Source of the DNA: Kitasatospora sp. GAS204B
GTDB taxonomy: Bacteria; Actinomycetota; Actinomycetes; Streptomycetales; Streptomycetaceae
Direction of reading: 5' to 3'
Assembly (NCBI RefSeq): GCF_029892155.1
Contig: NZ_JARZAG010000039.1
Span: 1 to 60,296 of the forward strand
DNA length: 60,296 nt
The position numbers were made by a program, and so were the translations under genes. The notes beneath the pieces were generated by a model. It did not search any database, had not been told where the DNA came from, and saw only the letters and a program-made list of their open reading frames with translations. This document shows positions 15,531 to 22,799 of this stretch, piece by piece. Numbering within the stretch: position 1 is the stretch's first letter; the number at the start of each line of letters is the position of its first letter.

Positions 15531-16691
15531 ATGACCGCGATCTCGCTCGGTATTCCGTCCCTGCCGCTGAAGCCGCTGGCCAAGCGGCGCCACTCGCGTC
15601 AGATCATGGTCGGCAACGTTCCGGTGGGTGGTGACGCGCCGGTCTCGGTGCAGTCGATGACCACCACGCTGACCTCGGATGTGAACGCGACGCTGCAGCA
15701 GATCGCGCAGCTGACCGCTTCGGGGTGTCAGATCGTGCGGGTGGCGGTGCCCTCGCAGGACGATGCGGACGCGTTGCCGATCATCGCGAAGAAGTCGCAG
15801 ATCCCGGTGATCGCGGACATCCACTTCCAGCCGAAGTACGTGTTCGCGGCGATCGACGCGGGGTGCGCGGCGGTGCGGGTGAACCCGGGCAACATCAAGG
15901 CGTTCGACGACAAGGTCGGCGAGATCGCGAAGGCGGCCTCGCAGACCGGCACGCCGATCCGGATCGGCGTCAACGCCGGCTCGCTGGACAAGCGCCTGCT
16001 GGAGAAGTACGGCAGGGCCACCCCCGAGGCGCTGGTCGAGTCGGCGCTCTGGGAGTGCTCGCTCTTCGAGGAGCACGGCTTCCGGGACATCAAGATCTCG
16101 GTGAAGCACAACGACCCGGTCGTGATGATCAACGCCTACCGGCAGCTCGCGGCGGCGTGCGACTACCCGCTGCACCTGGGCGTGACCGAGGCCGGCCCGG
16201 CCTTCCAGGGCACCATCAAGTCGGCCGTCGCGTTCGGTGCGCTGCTGGCCGAGGGGATCGGGGACACGATCCGGGTCTCGCTCTCCGCGCCGCCGGTGGA
16301 GGAGATCAAGGTCGGCAACCAGATCCTGGAGTCGCTGAACCTGCGTCAGCGCGGCCTGGAGATCGTCTCCTGCCCGTCCTGCGGTCGGGCCCAGGTGGAC
16401 GTCTACAAGCTCGCCGAGGAGGTCACCGCCGGCCTGGAGGGCATGGAGGTGCCGCTGCGGGTCGCCGTCATGGGCTGCGTCGTCAACGGTCCGGGTGAGG
16501 CGCGGGAGGCCGACCTCGGTGTGGCCTCGGGCAACGGCAAGGGCCAGATCTTCGTCAAGGGCGAGGTGATCAAGACGGTGCCCGAGTCGAAGATCGTCGA
16601 GACCCTGATCGAGGAGGCCCTCAAGCTCGCCGAGCAGATGCAGGCCGACGGCGTCGAGTCCGGCTCCCCGACCGTGATCGCCGCCGACTGA
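15531..16691 (+). CDS. ispG: 4-hydroxy-3-methylbut-2-enyl-diphosphate synthase (flavodoxin/ferredoxin)
   Basis: MEP-pathway enzyme (GcpE) of 386 residues that reductively opens the cyclodiphosphate MEcPP to HMBPP using a [4Fe-4S] cluster. The N-terminal TIM barrel shows PVSVQSMTTTLTSDV, IPVIADIHFQPKYV and RVNPGNIK. The C-terminal cluster domain has SCPSCGRAQVD and AVMGCVVNGPGEAREAD, supplying the three cluster cysteines and the conserved Glu. ATG 15531 was chosen as the start directly before conserved sequence; an upstream in-frame extension is low quality. Third gene of the dxr-rip-ispG set. Confidence 0.97.
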   Translation: MTAISLGIPSLPLKPLAKRRHSRQIMVGNVPVGGDAPVSVQSMTTTLTSDVNATLQQIAQLTASGCQIVRVAVPSQDDADALPIIAKKSQIPVIADIHFQPKYVFAAIDAGCAAVRVNPGNIKAFDDKVGEIAKAASQTGTPIRIGVNAGSLDKRLLEKYGRATPEALVESALWECSLFEEHGFRDIKISVKHNDPVVMINAYRQLAAACDYPLHLGVTEAGPAFQGTIKSAVAFGALLAEGIGDTIRVSLSAPPVEEIKVGNQILESLNLRQRGLEIVSCPSCGRAQVDVYKLAEEVTAGLEGMEVPLRVAVMGCVVNGPGEAREADLGVASGNGKGQIFVKGEVIKTVPESKIVETLIEEALKLAEQMQADGVESGSPTVIAAD

Positions 16692-16707
16692 CGGTGGGTG
16701 AGGCGCT

Positions 16708-17601
16708 GTGCTCGATCGAGGTGTGATGCTGCCCGGTGCGCTGCAGGCTGCCCGCAGCCTGGCCGCGACCCGGGTGCTGGACGGCCCGGACCTGGCCGAC
16801 ACCCTGGAGGTGCTGCGGCGGGACCCGGTCGCCAACGCCTTCGTCGCCACCCGGGTCGAGGCGGTCGGCCTCGACCCGTGGCGGCTCGGCGGCGAGATGT
16901 GGGGCTGGTTCGACCAGAACGGCCGGCTGGAGTCGCTCTGCTACGCCGGAGCCAACCTGGTGCCGATCAACGCCGGTCCGCAGGCCGTGCGCGCCTTCGC
17001 CGAGCGGGCCCGGCGCCAGGGGCGGCGCTGCTCCTCGATCGTCGGCCCGGCCGAGTCCACCGCCGCGCTCTGGGCGCTGCTGGAGCGCAGTTGGGGGCCG
17101 GCCCGCGAAGTCCGCGGCCACCAGCCGCTGATGGCCGCCACCGAGCCCGCCACCGAGGTGGCCGCCGACCCGCTGGTCCGCCGGGTCCGCCGGGACGAGC
17201 TCGACCTGCTGATGCCGGCCTGCGTGGCGATGTTCACCGAGGAGGTCGGGGTCTCCCCGCTGGCCGGTGACGGCGGGCTGCTCTACCAGGCCCGAGTGGC
17301 CGAACTGGTGGGCGGCGGCCGCTCGTTCGCACGGATCTCGGAACAGGGCGAGGTCGTCTTCAAGGCCGAGATCGGCGCGGTCACCCGGGGCGCCTGCCAG
17401 ATCCAGGGGGTCTGGGTGGCCCCCGCCCACCGCGGCCGCAGGCTCTCCGAGAGCGGCATGGCCGCCGTGCTGGAGATCGCGCTGCGCGAGGTGGCCCCGG
17501 TGGTCAGCCTCTACGTGAACGACTACAACCTGGCCGCCCGGGCCGCCTACCACCGGGTGGGTTTCCGCGAGGTGGGCGCGTTCATGTCGGTGCTTTTCTA
17601 G
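16708..17601 (+). CDS. DUF4081-containing GNAT acetyltransferase
   Basis: Cytosolic protein of 297 residues with two parts. The N-terminal part (about 1-145) matches the actinobacterial DUF4081 type: RVLDGPDLADTLEVLRRDP, then AGANLVPINAG. The C-terminal GNAT domain (about 150-297) carries VQGVWVAP-type strand 4 (here IQGVWVAP), the acetyl-CoA loop AHRGRRLSESG and the NDYNLAARAAYHRVGF helix that ends GNAT folds. The acetyl-CoA loop is slightly off the Gln/Arg-x-x-Gly-x-Gly/Ala consensus. Starts at GTG 16708, 17 bp after ispG, so probably co-transcribed with it. Acceptor substrate unknown. Confidence 0.88.
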   Translation: MLDRGVMLPGALQAARSLAATRVLDGPDLADTLEVLRRDPVANAFVATRVEAVGLDPWRLGGEMWGWFDQNGRLESLCYAGANLVPINAGPQAVRAFAERARRQGRRCSSIVGPAESTAALWALLERSWGPAREVRGHQPLMAATEPATEVAADPLVRRVRRDELDLLMPACVAMFTEEVGVSPLAGDGGLLYQARVAELVGGGRSFARISEQGEVVFKAEIGAVTRGACQIQGVWVAPAHRGRRLSESGMAAVLEIALREVAPVVSLYVNDYNLAARAAYHRVGFREVGAFMSVLF

Positions 17602-17642
17602 CTCGCTGATTTTCCGGGCGGTGCTGGAGTAACGTCCCGGGC

Positions 17643-18212
17643 ATGGAGCAGCAGCTGACCGAGGTGACCGTCCAGCCGATCGATCTGGCGGCCTGGGCAC
17701 CGTACGCACTGGAGGTGCAGTCGGCGGCCTTCGGGCTCTCGCCGGAGGAGGTCGCGGTCCGGCTGCACATCGTGGGGCGGCACGCGCTGCAGCCCGGCGT
17801 GATCGCGCTCGGGGCGCTCAGCGCGGGGCAACTGGTCGGCTTCGGCTACGGCATGCCCAACCAGCGCGAGCACTGGTGGAGCACGGTGATCGAGCCGCAT
17901 CTGGAGGCGCGCGGCCACGGCGACTGGCTGGACGGCGTGTTCGCCGTCACCGAGCTGCACGTGCTGCCGCAGTTCCAGGGCCGGGGCCTGGGCAGCACCC
18001 TGATCCGCACCCTGTGCGAACGGTCCGGGCTGCCGCGCAGCATCCTGTCCGCGATCGACGCCGAGACCCCGGCCCGCCGCCTCTACCGCTCGCTCGGCTA
18101 CCGCGACCTGGCCCGCCCGGTGCGCTTCCCGAACACCGACCGCCCGTACGTCGTGATGGGCGCCCGGCTGCCGCTGCTCGACCGGACCGACCGCGGACCG
18201 GACTTCCGCTAG
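17643..18212 (+). CDS. GNAT-family N-acetyltransferase
   Basis: Single-domain GNAT protein of 189 residues. Strand 4 and the pyrophosphate loop are readable as TELHVLPQFQGRGLGSTLIR (motif A with Gln-Gly-Arg-Gly-Leu-Gly, about residues 103-122). The terminal AETPARRLYRSLGYRDLAR is the usual closing helix and strand. Begins 41 bp after the preceding acetyltransferase and overlaps the convergent kinase gene by 4 bp at its stop. ATG 17643 is close behind a gap that looks promoter-poor, so it is probably part of the ispG transcript. Substrate not deducible. Confidence 0.88.
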   Translation: MEQQLTEVTVQPIDLAAWAPYALEVQSAAFGLSPEEVAVRLHIVGRHALQPGVIALGALSAGQLVGFGYGMPNQREHWWSTVIEPHLEARGHGDWLDGVFAVTELHVLPQFQGRGLGSTLIRTLCERSGLPRSILSAIDAETPARRLYRSLGYRDLARPVRFPNTDRPYVVMGARLPLLDRTDRGPDFR

Positions 18213-19132
18213 AGGCGGCCGGCGAACTCCAGGTAGCGCTCGGCGCCGCTGCGGTCGCCGCCGGCCAGCGCCGCCATCCCGGCGGCGACGCTGCGGAACA
18301 GCGTCCAGCCGCGCAGCCGGTCCAGATCCACCTCCAGCGCCTCGGACAGCTGGTGCAGGCGGCGCCGCACCGCGCCCTCGGGGCCGGCCGCGGCGGCCAG
18401 CGTCTCCTTGCGGTCCTGCACCAGCCAGGCCAGGTCGAAGGCGCGCTCGCCGACCAGCGGCTGCGGGTCGATGGCCAGCCACGGGGCGCGGTCGGCGGCC
18501 ATCACGTTGCCGTGGTGGAAGTCGCCGTGCAGCAGGAAGGCCTCGTCGCCGGAGGCCAGCAACTCCTCGGCGGTGCGCAGCGCCGCGTCCACCAGCGGCC
18601 GGGCGTCCAGCTGATCGGCCGCCGCCGGGTGCTCGCGCAGCCAGGCGGCGCGGACCGCGACGTGCTCGGCCACCGAGGAGTAGGCGTGGCCGTCGGCGGG
18701 CCTGGTCCACAGGCGCCGCAGCAGGCCGCAGGCCTCCAGCATCGCCTTCGCCTCGACCAGCGAGCGCAGCGGGATGTCCCCGTGCAGGCGCTCCAGCAGC
18801 AGGAAGCCCTCGGCCGGGTCGGCGTCCAGCAGCAGGACGGCGCCGCGGCCGGCCCACTGGCTCAGCGCGGCGTGTTCCTGCGCGGTCTCCGGGGTGATCA
18901 GACCGGCCTTCAGCACGGCCGGCGTGTTGTCCGCCCGCCGGACGTAGCCGATCACGCTGAGCCGGCCGCCCGGCTCGGCGATCCGGTCCAGGGTGAGGTC
19001 CCACCGCGCCAGCCGGTGGGCGACCCGGTCCGGCAGCGCGGCCAGCCAGCGGGCGCCCGGCTCGCCCTGGCGGGCCAGCACGCTCTCGCGCAGTCGGTCC
19101 GGGACGCTGAACTGCCCTGCTGTTGCCGACAT
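18209..19132 (-). CDS. APH(6)/hydroxyurea-type phosphotransferase
   Basis: Kinase-fold protein of 307 residues resembling the streptomycin-6-phosphotransferase / hydroxyurea-resistance family. Diagnostic pieces are AVLKAGLIT (ATP Lys), the catalytic-loop HGDFHHGNVMA (Asp and His) and AIDPQPLVGERAFDLAW (Mg-binding Asp plus the family's Lys/Gln-Pro-Leu-Val-Gly-Glu signature). Such genes confer aminoglycoside resistance in some hosts, but chromosomal copies in streptomycetes are often cryptic and their natural substrates unknown. ATG 19132 has GGAGG eight bases upstream. It is only 87 bp downstream of the ferritin-like lipoprotein gene on the same strand. Confidence 0.86.
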   Translation of the reverse strand: MSATAGQFSVPDRLRESVLARQGEPGARWLAALPDRVAHRLARWDLTLDRIAEPGGRLSVIGYVRRADNTPAVLKAGLITPETAQEHAALSQWAGRGAVLLLDADPAEGFLLLERLHGDIPLRSLVEAKAMLEACGLLRRLWTRPADGHAYSSVAEHVAVRAAWLREHPAAADQLDARPLVDAALRTAEELLASGDEAFLLHGDFHHGNVMAADRAPWLAIDPQPLVGERAFDLAWLVQDRKETLAAAAGPEGAVRRRLHQLSEALEVDLDRLRGWTLFRSVAAGMAALAGGDRSGAERYLEFAGRL

Positions 19133-19219
19133 GCCGGTCCTCCGTCCGGTGCGCCCCCTGGTGGTACCCCGTCCATTGTCGGCCATCGAGGGTCGCGCGG
19201 ACGGGAAGCCGCGCACTGG

Positions 19220-20266
19220 TCAGGGGCTCGCGGTGGCGGTGGCGGCGGTCCCTGCCGGCATCCCCGGCAGGGCTCCGACGTCGACGCCCCAGTGGTAGGC
19301 CTGCAGGCCGCACTCGCGCAGCGCGGTGGCGCCGGCCAGCCGCAGCGAGCCGCTGCCGGCCGCCACCAGATCGGCGTAGACGGCGGTCAGCCGGGCCTCG
19401 ATGGTGCCGGCCAGCTTGGCGGCCGCGGTGGCGTCCGGGACGGCGAACGGCAGCTGGTAGCCGGGGGCGGCGGCAACCGGGGTCGCGCCGGCGCCGGCCA
19501 GCATCCGCTGCCAGGCGTCCCGGCGGGCCTGGTGGACGGCGTAGCAGGCGCGGGCGTCGTCCCGCTGGGGGCCCACGGGTATCCGGGCGCCGACCACCCC
19601 GAAGGCGTAGACGGCGGTGTGCTCGCCGGCCAGTGCGGCCTGCAGCGCGGTGACCGCCCCGGCCGTCAGGCCGCCTGACGGGGTGCCACTCGCGCTGGGG
19701 GAGGGGACGGCTGACGCCGTGTCGGCGGGGAACGGGGCGGTGTCGCCCAGGTGGGCGGCGTGCACCGCGCCGGCCGCCGAGACCGAGGCCAGCAGCCGGG
19801 CCAGCTCCGGGGAGGCTGCGGCCAGGTCGGCCAACCGGCCCTGCGCGCAGCTCAGCTCGGCGGTGGCCAGCGGCGCCCACCCGGCCGGCGATCCCGGGGC
19901 GTTGACAGTCGGGCTGGCGGACGCGGCGGGAGCGCTCGGTGACGCTGAGGAGGAGGCGGGGCGGCCGGCCGGCAGTCCCGCCGCCAGCGCCGTCCGCTGG
20001 GTCTCCAGGTCGGCACGCAGCTGCGCGAGCGGCGAGGCGGGCGCGCCGCTGCCGGGGCCCAGCGCCGCGGAGTACTGGGCGATCAGCGCATCGGTGGCGG
20101 CCACCGCCCGGGTGCGCAGCGGCAGGTCGGGGTCGGTCTTCCCGGCCCCGCCGGCGGCGCTGCCCCCGGCCTTGGACTTCCCACCCGAAGCGGTGCAGGC
20201 GGCCAGGAGTCCGGCGGCGGCCAGCGCCCCGGTGGCCAGGAAGGTCCGCCGGCTGGGGGACTGCAT
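19220..20266 (-). CDS. Tat-exported ferritin-like (DUF4439) lipoprotein
   Basis: Exported protein of 348 residues. The N-terminus has a twin-arginine signal (SRRTFLATGALAAAGLLAAC) that ends in a lipobox Cys, so a folded lipoprotein is predicted. A helical N-terminal half and a long Ala/Ser/Pro-rich spacer (about residues 110-130 and 190-205) precede a C-terminal ferritin-like four-helix domain: ALQAALAGEHTAVYAFGVVG, then CYAVHQARRDAW, with Glu/His residues in metal-ligand positions. Probably DUF4439. ATG 20266 is preferred over 20287 because GGAGCG lies eight bases before it. It diverges from rimP. Role unknown; metal binding is inferred. Confidence 0.82.
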   Translation of the reverse strand: MQSPSRRTFLATGALAAAGLLAACTASGGKSKAGGSAAGGAGKTDPDLPLRTRAVAATDALIAQYSAALGPGSGAPASPLAQLRADLETQRTALAAGLPAGRPASSSASPSAPAASASPTVNAPGSPAGWAPLATAELSCAQGRLADLAAASPELARLLASVSAAGAVHAAHLGDTAPFPADTASAVPSPSASGTPSGGLTAGAVTALQAALAGEHTAVYAFGVVGARIPVGPQRDDARACYAVHQARRDAWQRMLAGAGATPVAAAPGYQLPFAVPDATAAAKLAGTIEARLTAVYADLVAAGSGSLRLAGATALRECGLQAYHWGVDVGALPGMPAGTAATATASP

Positions 20267-20565
20267 CGACGCGCTCCATGAGGTCATGCGGAAGTCGCCG
20301 AACGCCCCCCGCGGCTGGTCTGCCGGGTGCAGGGCCGCAACGTCGTCCGCGCCACGGTCACCCGTGTACACAGCGTGAAAGAGTTGTGCCCGCCCGCCTG
20401 GACCGTATCGTCAGTGGCTGACGCAGCCCAGGCCGGGGCCGGTTCCGAGGTGTCTCCGGCCGGCACCCGGTGTGCCCGGAATCGGCGGTTCGGGGGTCGA
20501 CCCGATAGGCTTTGGGCGAGTTACGACCTTCTGACAACAGCAGACGCGGCCGAGGAGTCACCCGG

Positions 20566-21135
20566 ATGAGCACCACCCCCACCGATCGGTTGCGTGCCCT
20601 GTTGGAGCCGCTGGCCGAGCGCGCGGGTCTGGACCTTGAGGACCTCAAGGTGAGCCAGGCAGGCAGTCGCCGCCAGGTGCAGATCGATGTGGACGCGGAC
20701 GGCGGCGTGGACCTCGACGCGATCGCCGAGTTCAGCCGTGAGGTCGGCAAGGCGCTGGACGAGAGCGACCTGATGGGCAATACCGCGTACGTGCTGGAGG
20801 TCGGCTCCCCGGGCGTGGACCGTCCGCTCACCGCGCCCCGGCACTGGCGTCGCAACGCCGGCCGGCTGGTGAAGGTGCAGCTCACCGAGGGCGACGAGAT
20901 CGTCGCCCGGATCCTGTCGAGCGACGAGGACGGCGCGCTGGTCGAGGTGCAGCCGGTCAAGGGCCGCGGCCGTGCCAAGGAGCGCCGCCTGGAGTTCGCC
21001 GAGATCGTCAAGGCGCGGATCCAGGTGGAGTTCAACCGCAAGGAGGACGAGCAGCTGCTCGCCGACGACGCCGACGCCACGGACGCTGCCGAGGGCGACA
21101 ACGAAGACAACGACGACGCTGCAGACGAGCAGTGA
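20566..21135 (+). CDS. rimP: Ribosome maturation factor RimP
   Basis: 30S assembly factor of 189 residues (longer than E. coli RimP because of an acidic tail). The N-terminal domain has the LEDLKVSQAGSRRQVQIDVD strand set and the conserved YVLEVGSPGVDRPLTAPRHW; the C-terminal SH3-like barrel follows. The last ~30 residues are almost all Asp/Glu/Ala (DATDAAEGDNEDNDDAADEQ). ATG 20566 follows GAGGAG. First gene of the rimP-nusA-ylxR-infB operon, with a possible TAGGCT -10 element at 20506-20511 and no clear -35. The next gene begins 31 bp after its stop. Confidence 0.96.
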   Translation: MSTTPTDRLRALLEPLAERAGLDLEDLKVSQAGSRRQVQIDVDADGGVDLDAIAEFSREVGKALDESDLMGNTAYVLEVGSPGVDRPLTAPRHWRRNAGRLVKVQLTEGDEIVARILSSDEDGALVEVQPVKGRGRAKERRLEFAEIVKARIQVEFNRKEDEQLLADDADATDAAEGDNEDNDDAADEQ

Positions 21136-21166
21136 GCAAGAACCGAAGAGCAGAGGAGGCGTAGCC

Positions 21167-22180
21167 GTGGACATCGACATGAGTGCCCTGCGTGGGCTGG
21201 TGACCGAGAAGAACATCCCGTTCGACCTGCTGGTCGAGTCGATCGAGTCGGCGCTCCTCATCGCGTACCACCGGACCGAGGGCTCGCGCCGTCGTGCCCG
21301 CGTCGAGCTGAACCGCAAGACCGGCCATGTCACCGTGTGGGCGCTTGAGGACGCGAACGAGCTCGAGGAGGGCGTGGAGCCCAAGGAGTTCGACGACACC
21401 CCGAGCGGGTTCGGCCGGATCGCCGCCAGCACCGCCAAGCAGGTGATCCTGCAGCGGCTGCGCGACGCGGCGGACGACCAGACCTTCGGCGAGTACGCCG
21501 GCAAGGAGGGCGACATCGTCACCGGTGTCGTCCAGCAGGGCAACGACCCGAAGAACGTGCTGGTGGACATCGGCAAGCTGGAGGCCATCCTGCCCCCGCA
21601 GGAGCAGGTCCCCGGCGAGGAGTACAAGCACGGCACCCGGCTGCGCAGCTACGTGGTGGCGGTGCGCCGCGGCGTGCGCGGCGCCTCGGTGACGCTGTCG
21701 CGGACCCACCCGAACCTGGTGCGCAAGCTCTTCGCGCTTGAGGTCCCGGAGATCGCCGACGGTTCCGTCGAGATCGCCGCGATCGCCCGCGAGGCGGGCC
21801 ACCGCACCAAGATCGCCGTGTACTCGCGCCGCCCGGGTCTGAACGCCAAGGGCGCCTGCATCGGCCCGATGGGCGGCCGGGTGCGCAACGTGATGGCCGA
21901 GCTGCACGGCGAGAAGATCGACATCGTCGACTGGTCCGAGGACCCGGCCGAGATGGTGGCCAGCGCGCTGTCCCCCGCGCGGGTGACCAAGGTCGAGATC
22001 GTGGACTACGCCCAGCGCTCCGCCCGGGTGATCGTGCCGGACTACCAGCTGTCGCTGGCGATCGGCAAGGAGGGCCAGAACGCCCGGTTGGCCGCCCGGC
22101 TGACGGGGTGGCGGATCGACATCCGCCCGGACACCGAGGGCTCGCAGGACGGCTCGGACGGGGAATCCCACGCCGAGTAG
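21167..22180 (+). CDS. nusA: Transcription termination/antitermination factor NusA
   Basis: RNA-polymerase-binding elongation factor of 337 residues, the short actinobacterial form without the C-terminal acidic repeats of E. coli NusA. Order: N-terminal polymerase-binding domain (MSALRGLVTEKNIPFDLLVE), S1 domain (about 110-180), then two KH domains with RRPGLNAKGACIGPMGGRVR and YQLSLAIGKEGQNARLAARL. The GTG start at 21167 lies seven bases after AGGAGG. It binds nascent RNA, modulates pausing, and in many bacteria supports rRNA antitermination. Second gene of the rimP operon; the C-terminal tail is Asp/Glu/Ser-rich. Confidence 0.96.
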   Translation: MDIDMSALRGLVTEKNIPFDLLVESIESALLIAYHRTEGSRRRARVELNRKTGHVTVWALEDANELEEGVEPKEFDDTPSGFGRIAASTAKQVILQRLRDAADDQTFGEYAGKEGDIVTGVVQQGNDPKNVLVDIGKLEAILPPQEQVPGEEYKHGTRLRSYVVAVRRGVRGASVTLSRTHPNLVRKLFALEVPEIADGSVEIAAIAREAGHRTKIAVYSRRPGLNAKGACIGPMGGRVRNVMAELHGEKIDIVDWSEDPAEMVASALSPARVTKVEIVDYAQRSARVIVPDYQLSLAIGKEGQNARLAARLTGWRIDIRPDTEGSQDGSDGESHAE

Positions 22181-22257
22181 TCGTGTTGTCATCCGAGAGC
22201 AGCGACCCCGGCCTGATCGACGGGGCCGCGGTCAGTCCCTGCGGAGGGGTAGACTTG

Positions 22258-22554
22258 ATGGTGTCCGGCCGGACGCGTGTCCGCGCATGCCCTGAACGCA
22301 CTTGCGTGGGCTGCCGCAAGCGAGCGGCCAAGCACGAGCTGTTGCGAGTCACGGCGGTCGAGGGCGTCTGCGTCCCCGATCCTCGCGGTTCGCTGCCCGG
22401 CCGGGGCGCGTACCTGCACCCCGATCCGGCCTGCCTCGACCTGGCGGTCCGCCGCCGGGCGTTCCCCAGGGCCTTCCGGCTCCAGGGCACGCTCGACACG
22501 GAGTCGCTACGGCAGCGGGTCGAGGCCGGGGCAGTGAGCGCCCCGGCGTCCTGA
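22258..22554 (+). CDS. YlxR-family RNA-binding protein
   Basis: Small basic protein of 98 residues, Pfam YlxR/DUF448 type. The signature ERTCVGCRKRAAKHELLRV (two cysteines in a C-x-x-C arrangement) and DPRGSLPGRGAYLHPD are both present. Bacillus YlxR (RnpM) binds RNase P RNA, and the gene is nearly always between nusA and infB, as here. Several upstream in-frame starts exist. ATG 22258 was chosen because GCGGAGGGG lies about ten bases before it and the added upstream sequence has no conservation I recognise. Confidence 0.9.
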   Translation: MVSGRTRVRACPERTCVGCRKRAAKHELLRVTAVEGVCVPDPRGSLPGRGAYLHPDPACLDLAVRRRAFPRAFRLQGTLDTESLRQRVEAGAVSAPAS

Positions 22555-22689
22555 GCCCAGCGGATCCAGCTGGACCGCGGGTTCGCCCGCAGGGCACGAC
22601 CTCCGCCGGTGCGGGGGAGAACCACCGCACAGAAGAGCAACGGCGCGAGCACTCCGGTGCATCGCGCCACCAGTCAGGTACCTCGCGAG

Positions 22690-22754
22690 ATGGAAGTAGG
22701 TCGAGATTGCGATGAGCACTCGATGAGTACGCGATGAGTACGCCCATGAAGTAG
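22690..22754 (+). promoter_or_regulatory. Tandem overlapping mini-ORF array in the infB leader
   Basis: Three tandem 11-bp repeats (GATGAGYACNC at 22711, 22722 and 22733) each carry an ATG. Two encode Met-Ser-Thr-Arg-stop and the third Met-Ser-Thr-Pro-Met-Lys-stop. The stop of each of the first two overlaps the next start as ATGA. A longer in-frame reading from ATG 22690 gives a 15-residue peptide that ends in the second repeat. The array lies 46-110 bp before the infB start and suggests leader-peptide or ribosome-positioning control. Direct observation of sequence; function inferred. Confidence 0.55.
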
Positions 22755-22799
22755 CGACGGTCCGGCGGAGACGACCCCGGACTTATAGACAGGAGCGAA

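Noticed and set aside
12843..16850. Minus-strand open frame of over 1300 codons opposite dxr, the site-2 protease and ispG
   Set aside because: Antisense shadow; the + strand enzymes carry all their catalytic motifs.
18209..19132. Aminoglycoside-kinase-like gene as an acquired resistance determinant
   Set aside because: Codon bias matches neighbours and no mobile element is near; more likely a native chromosomal kinase.
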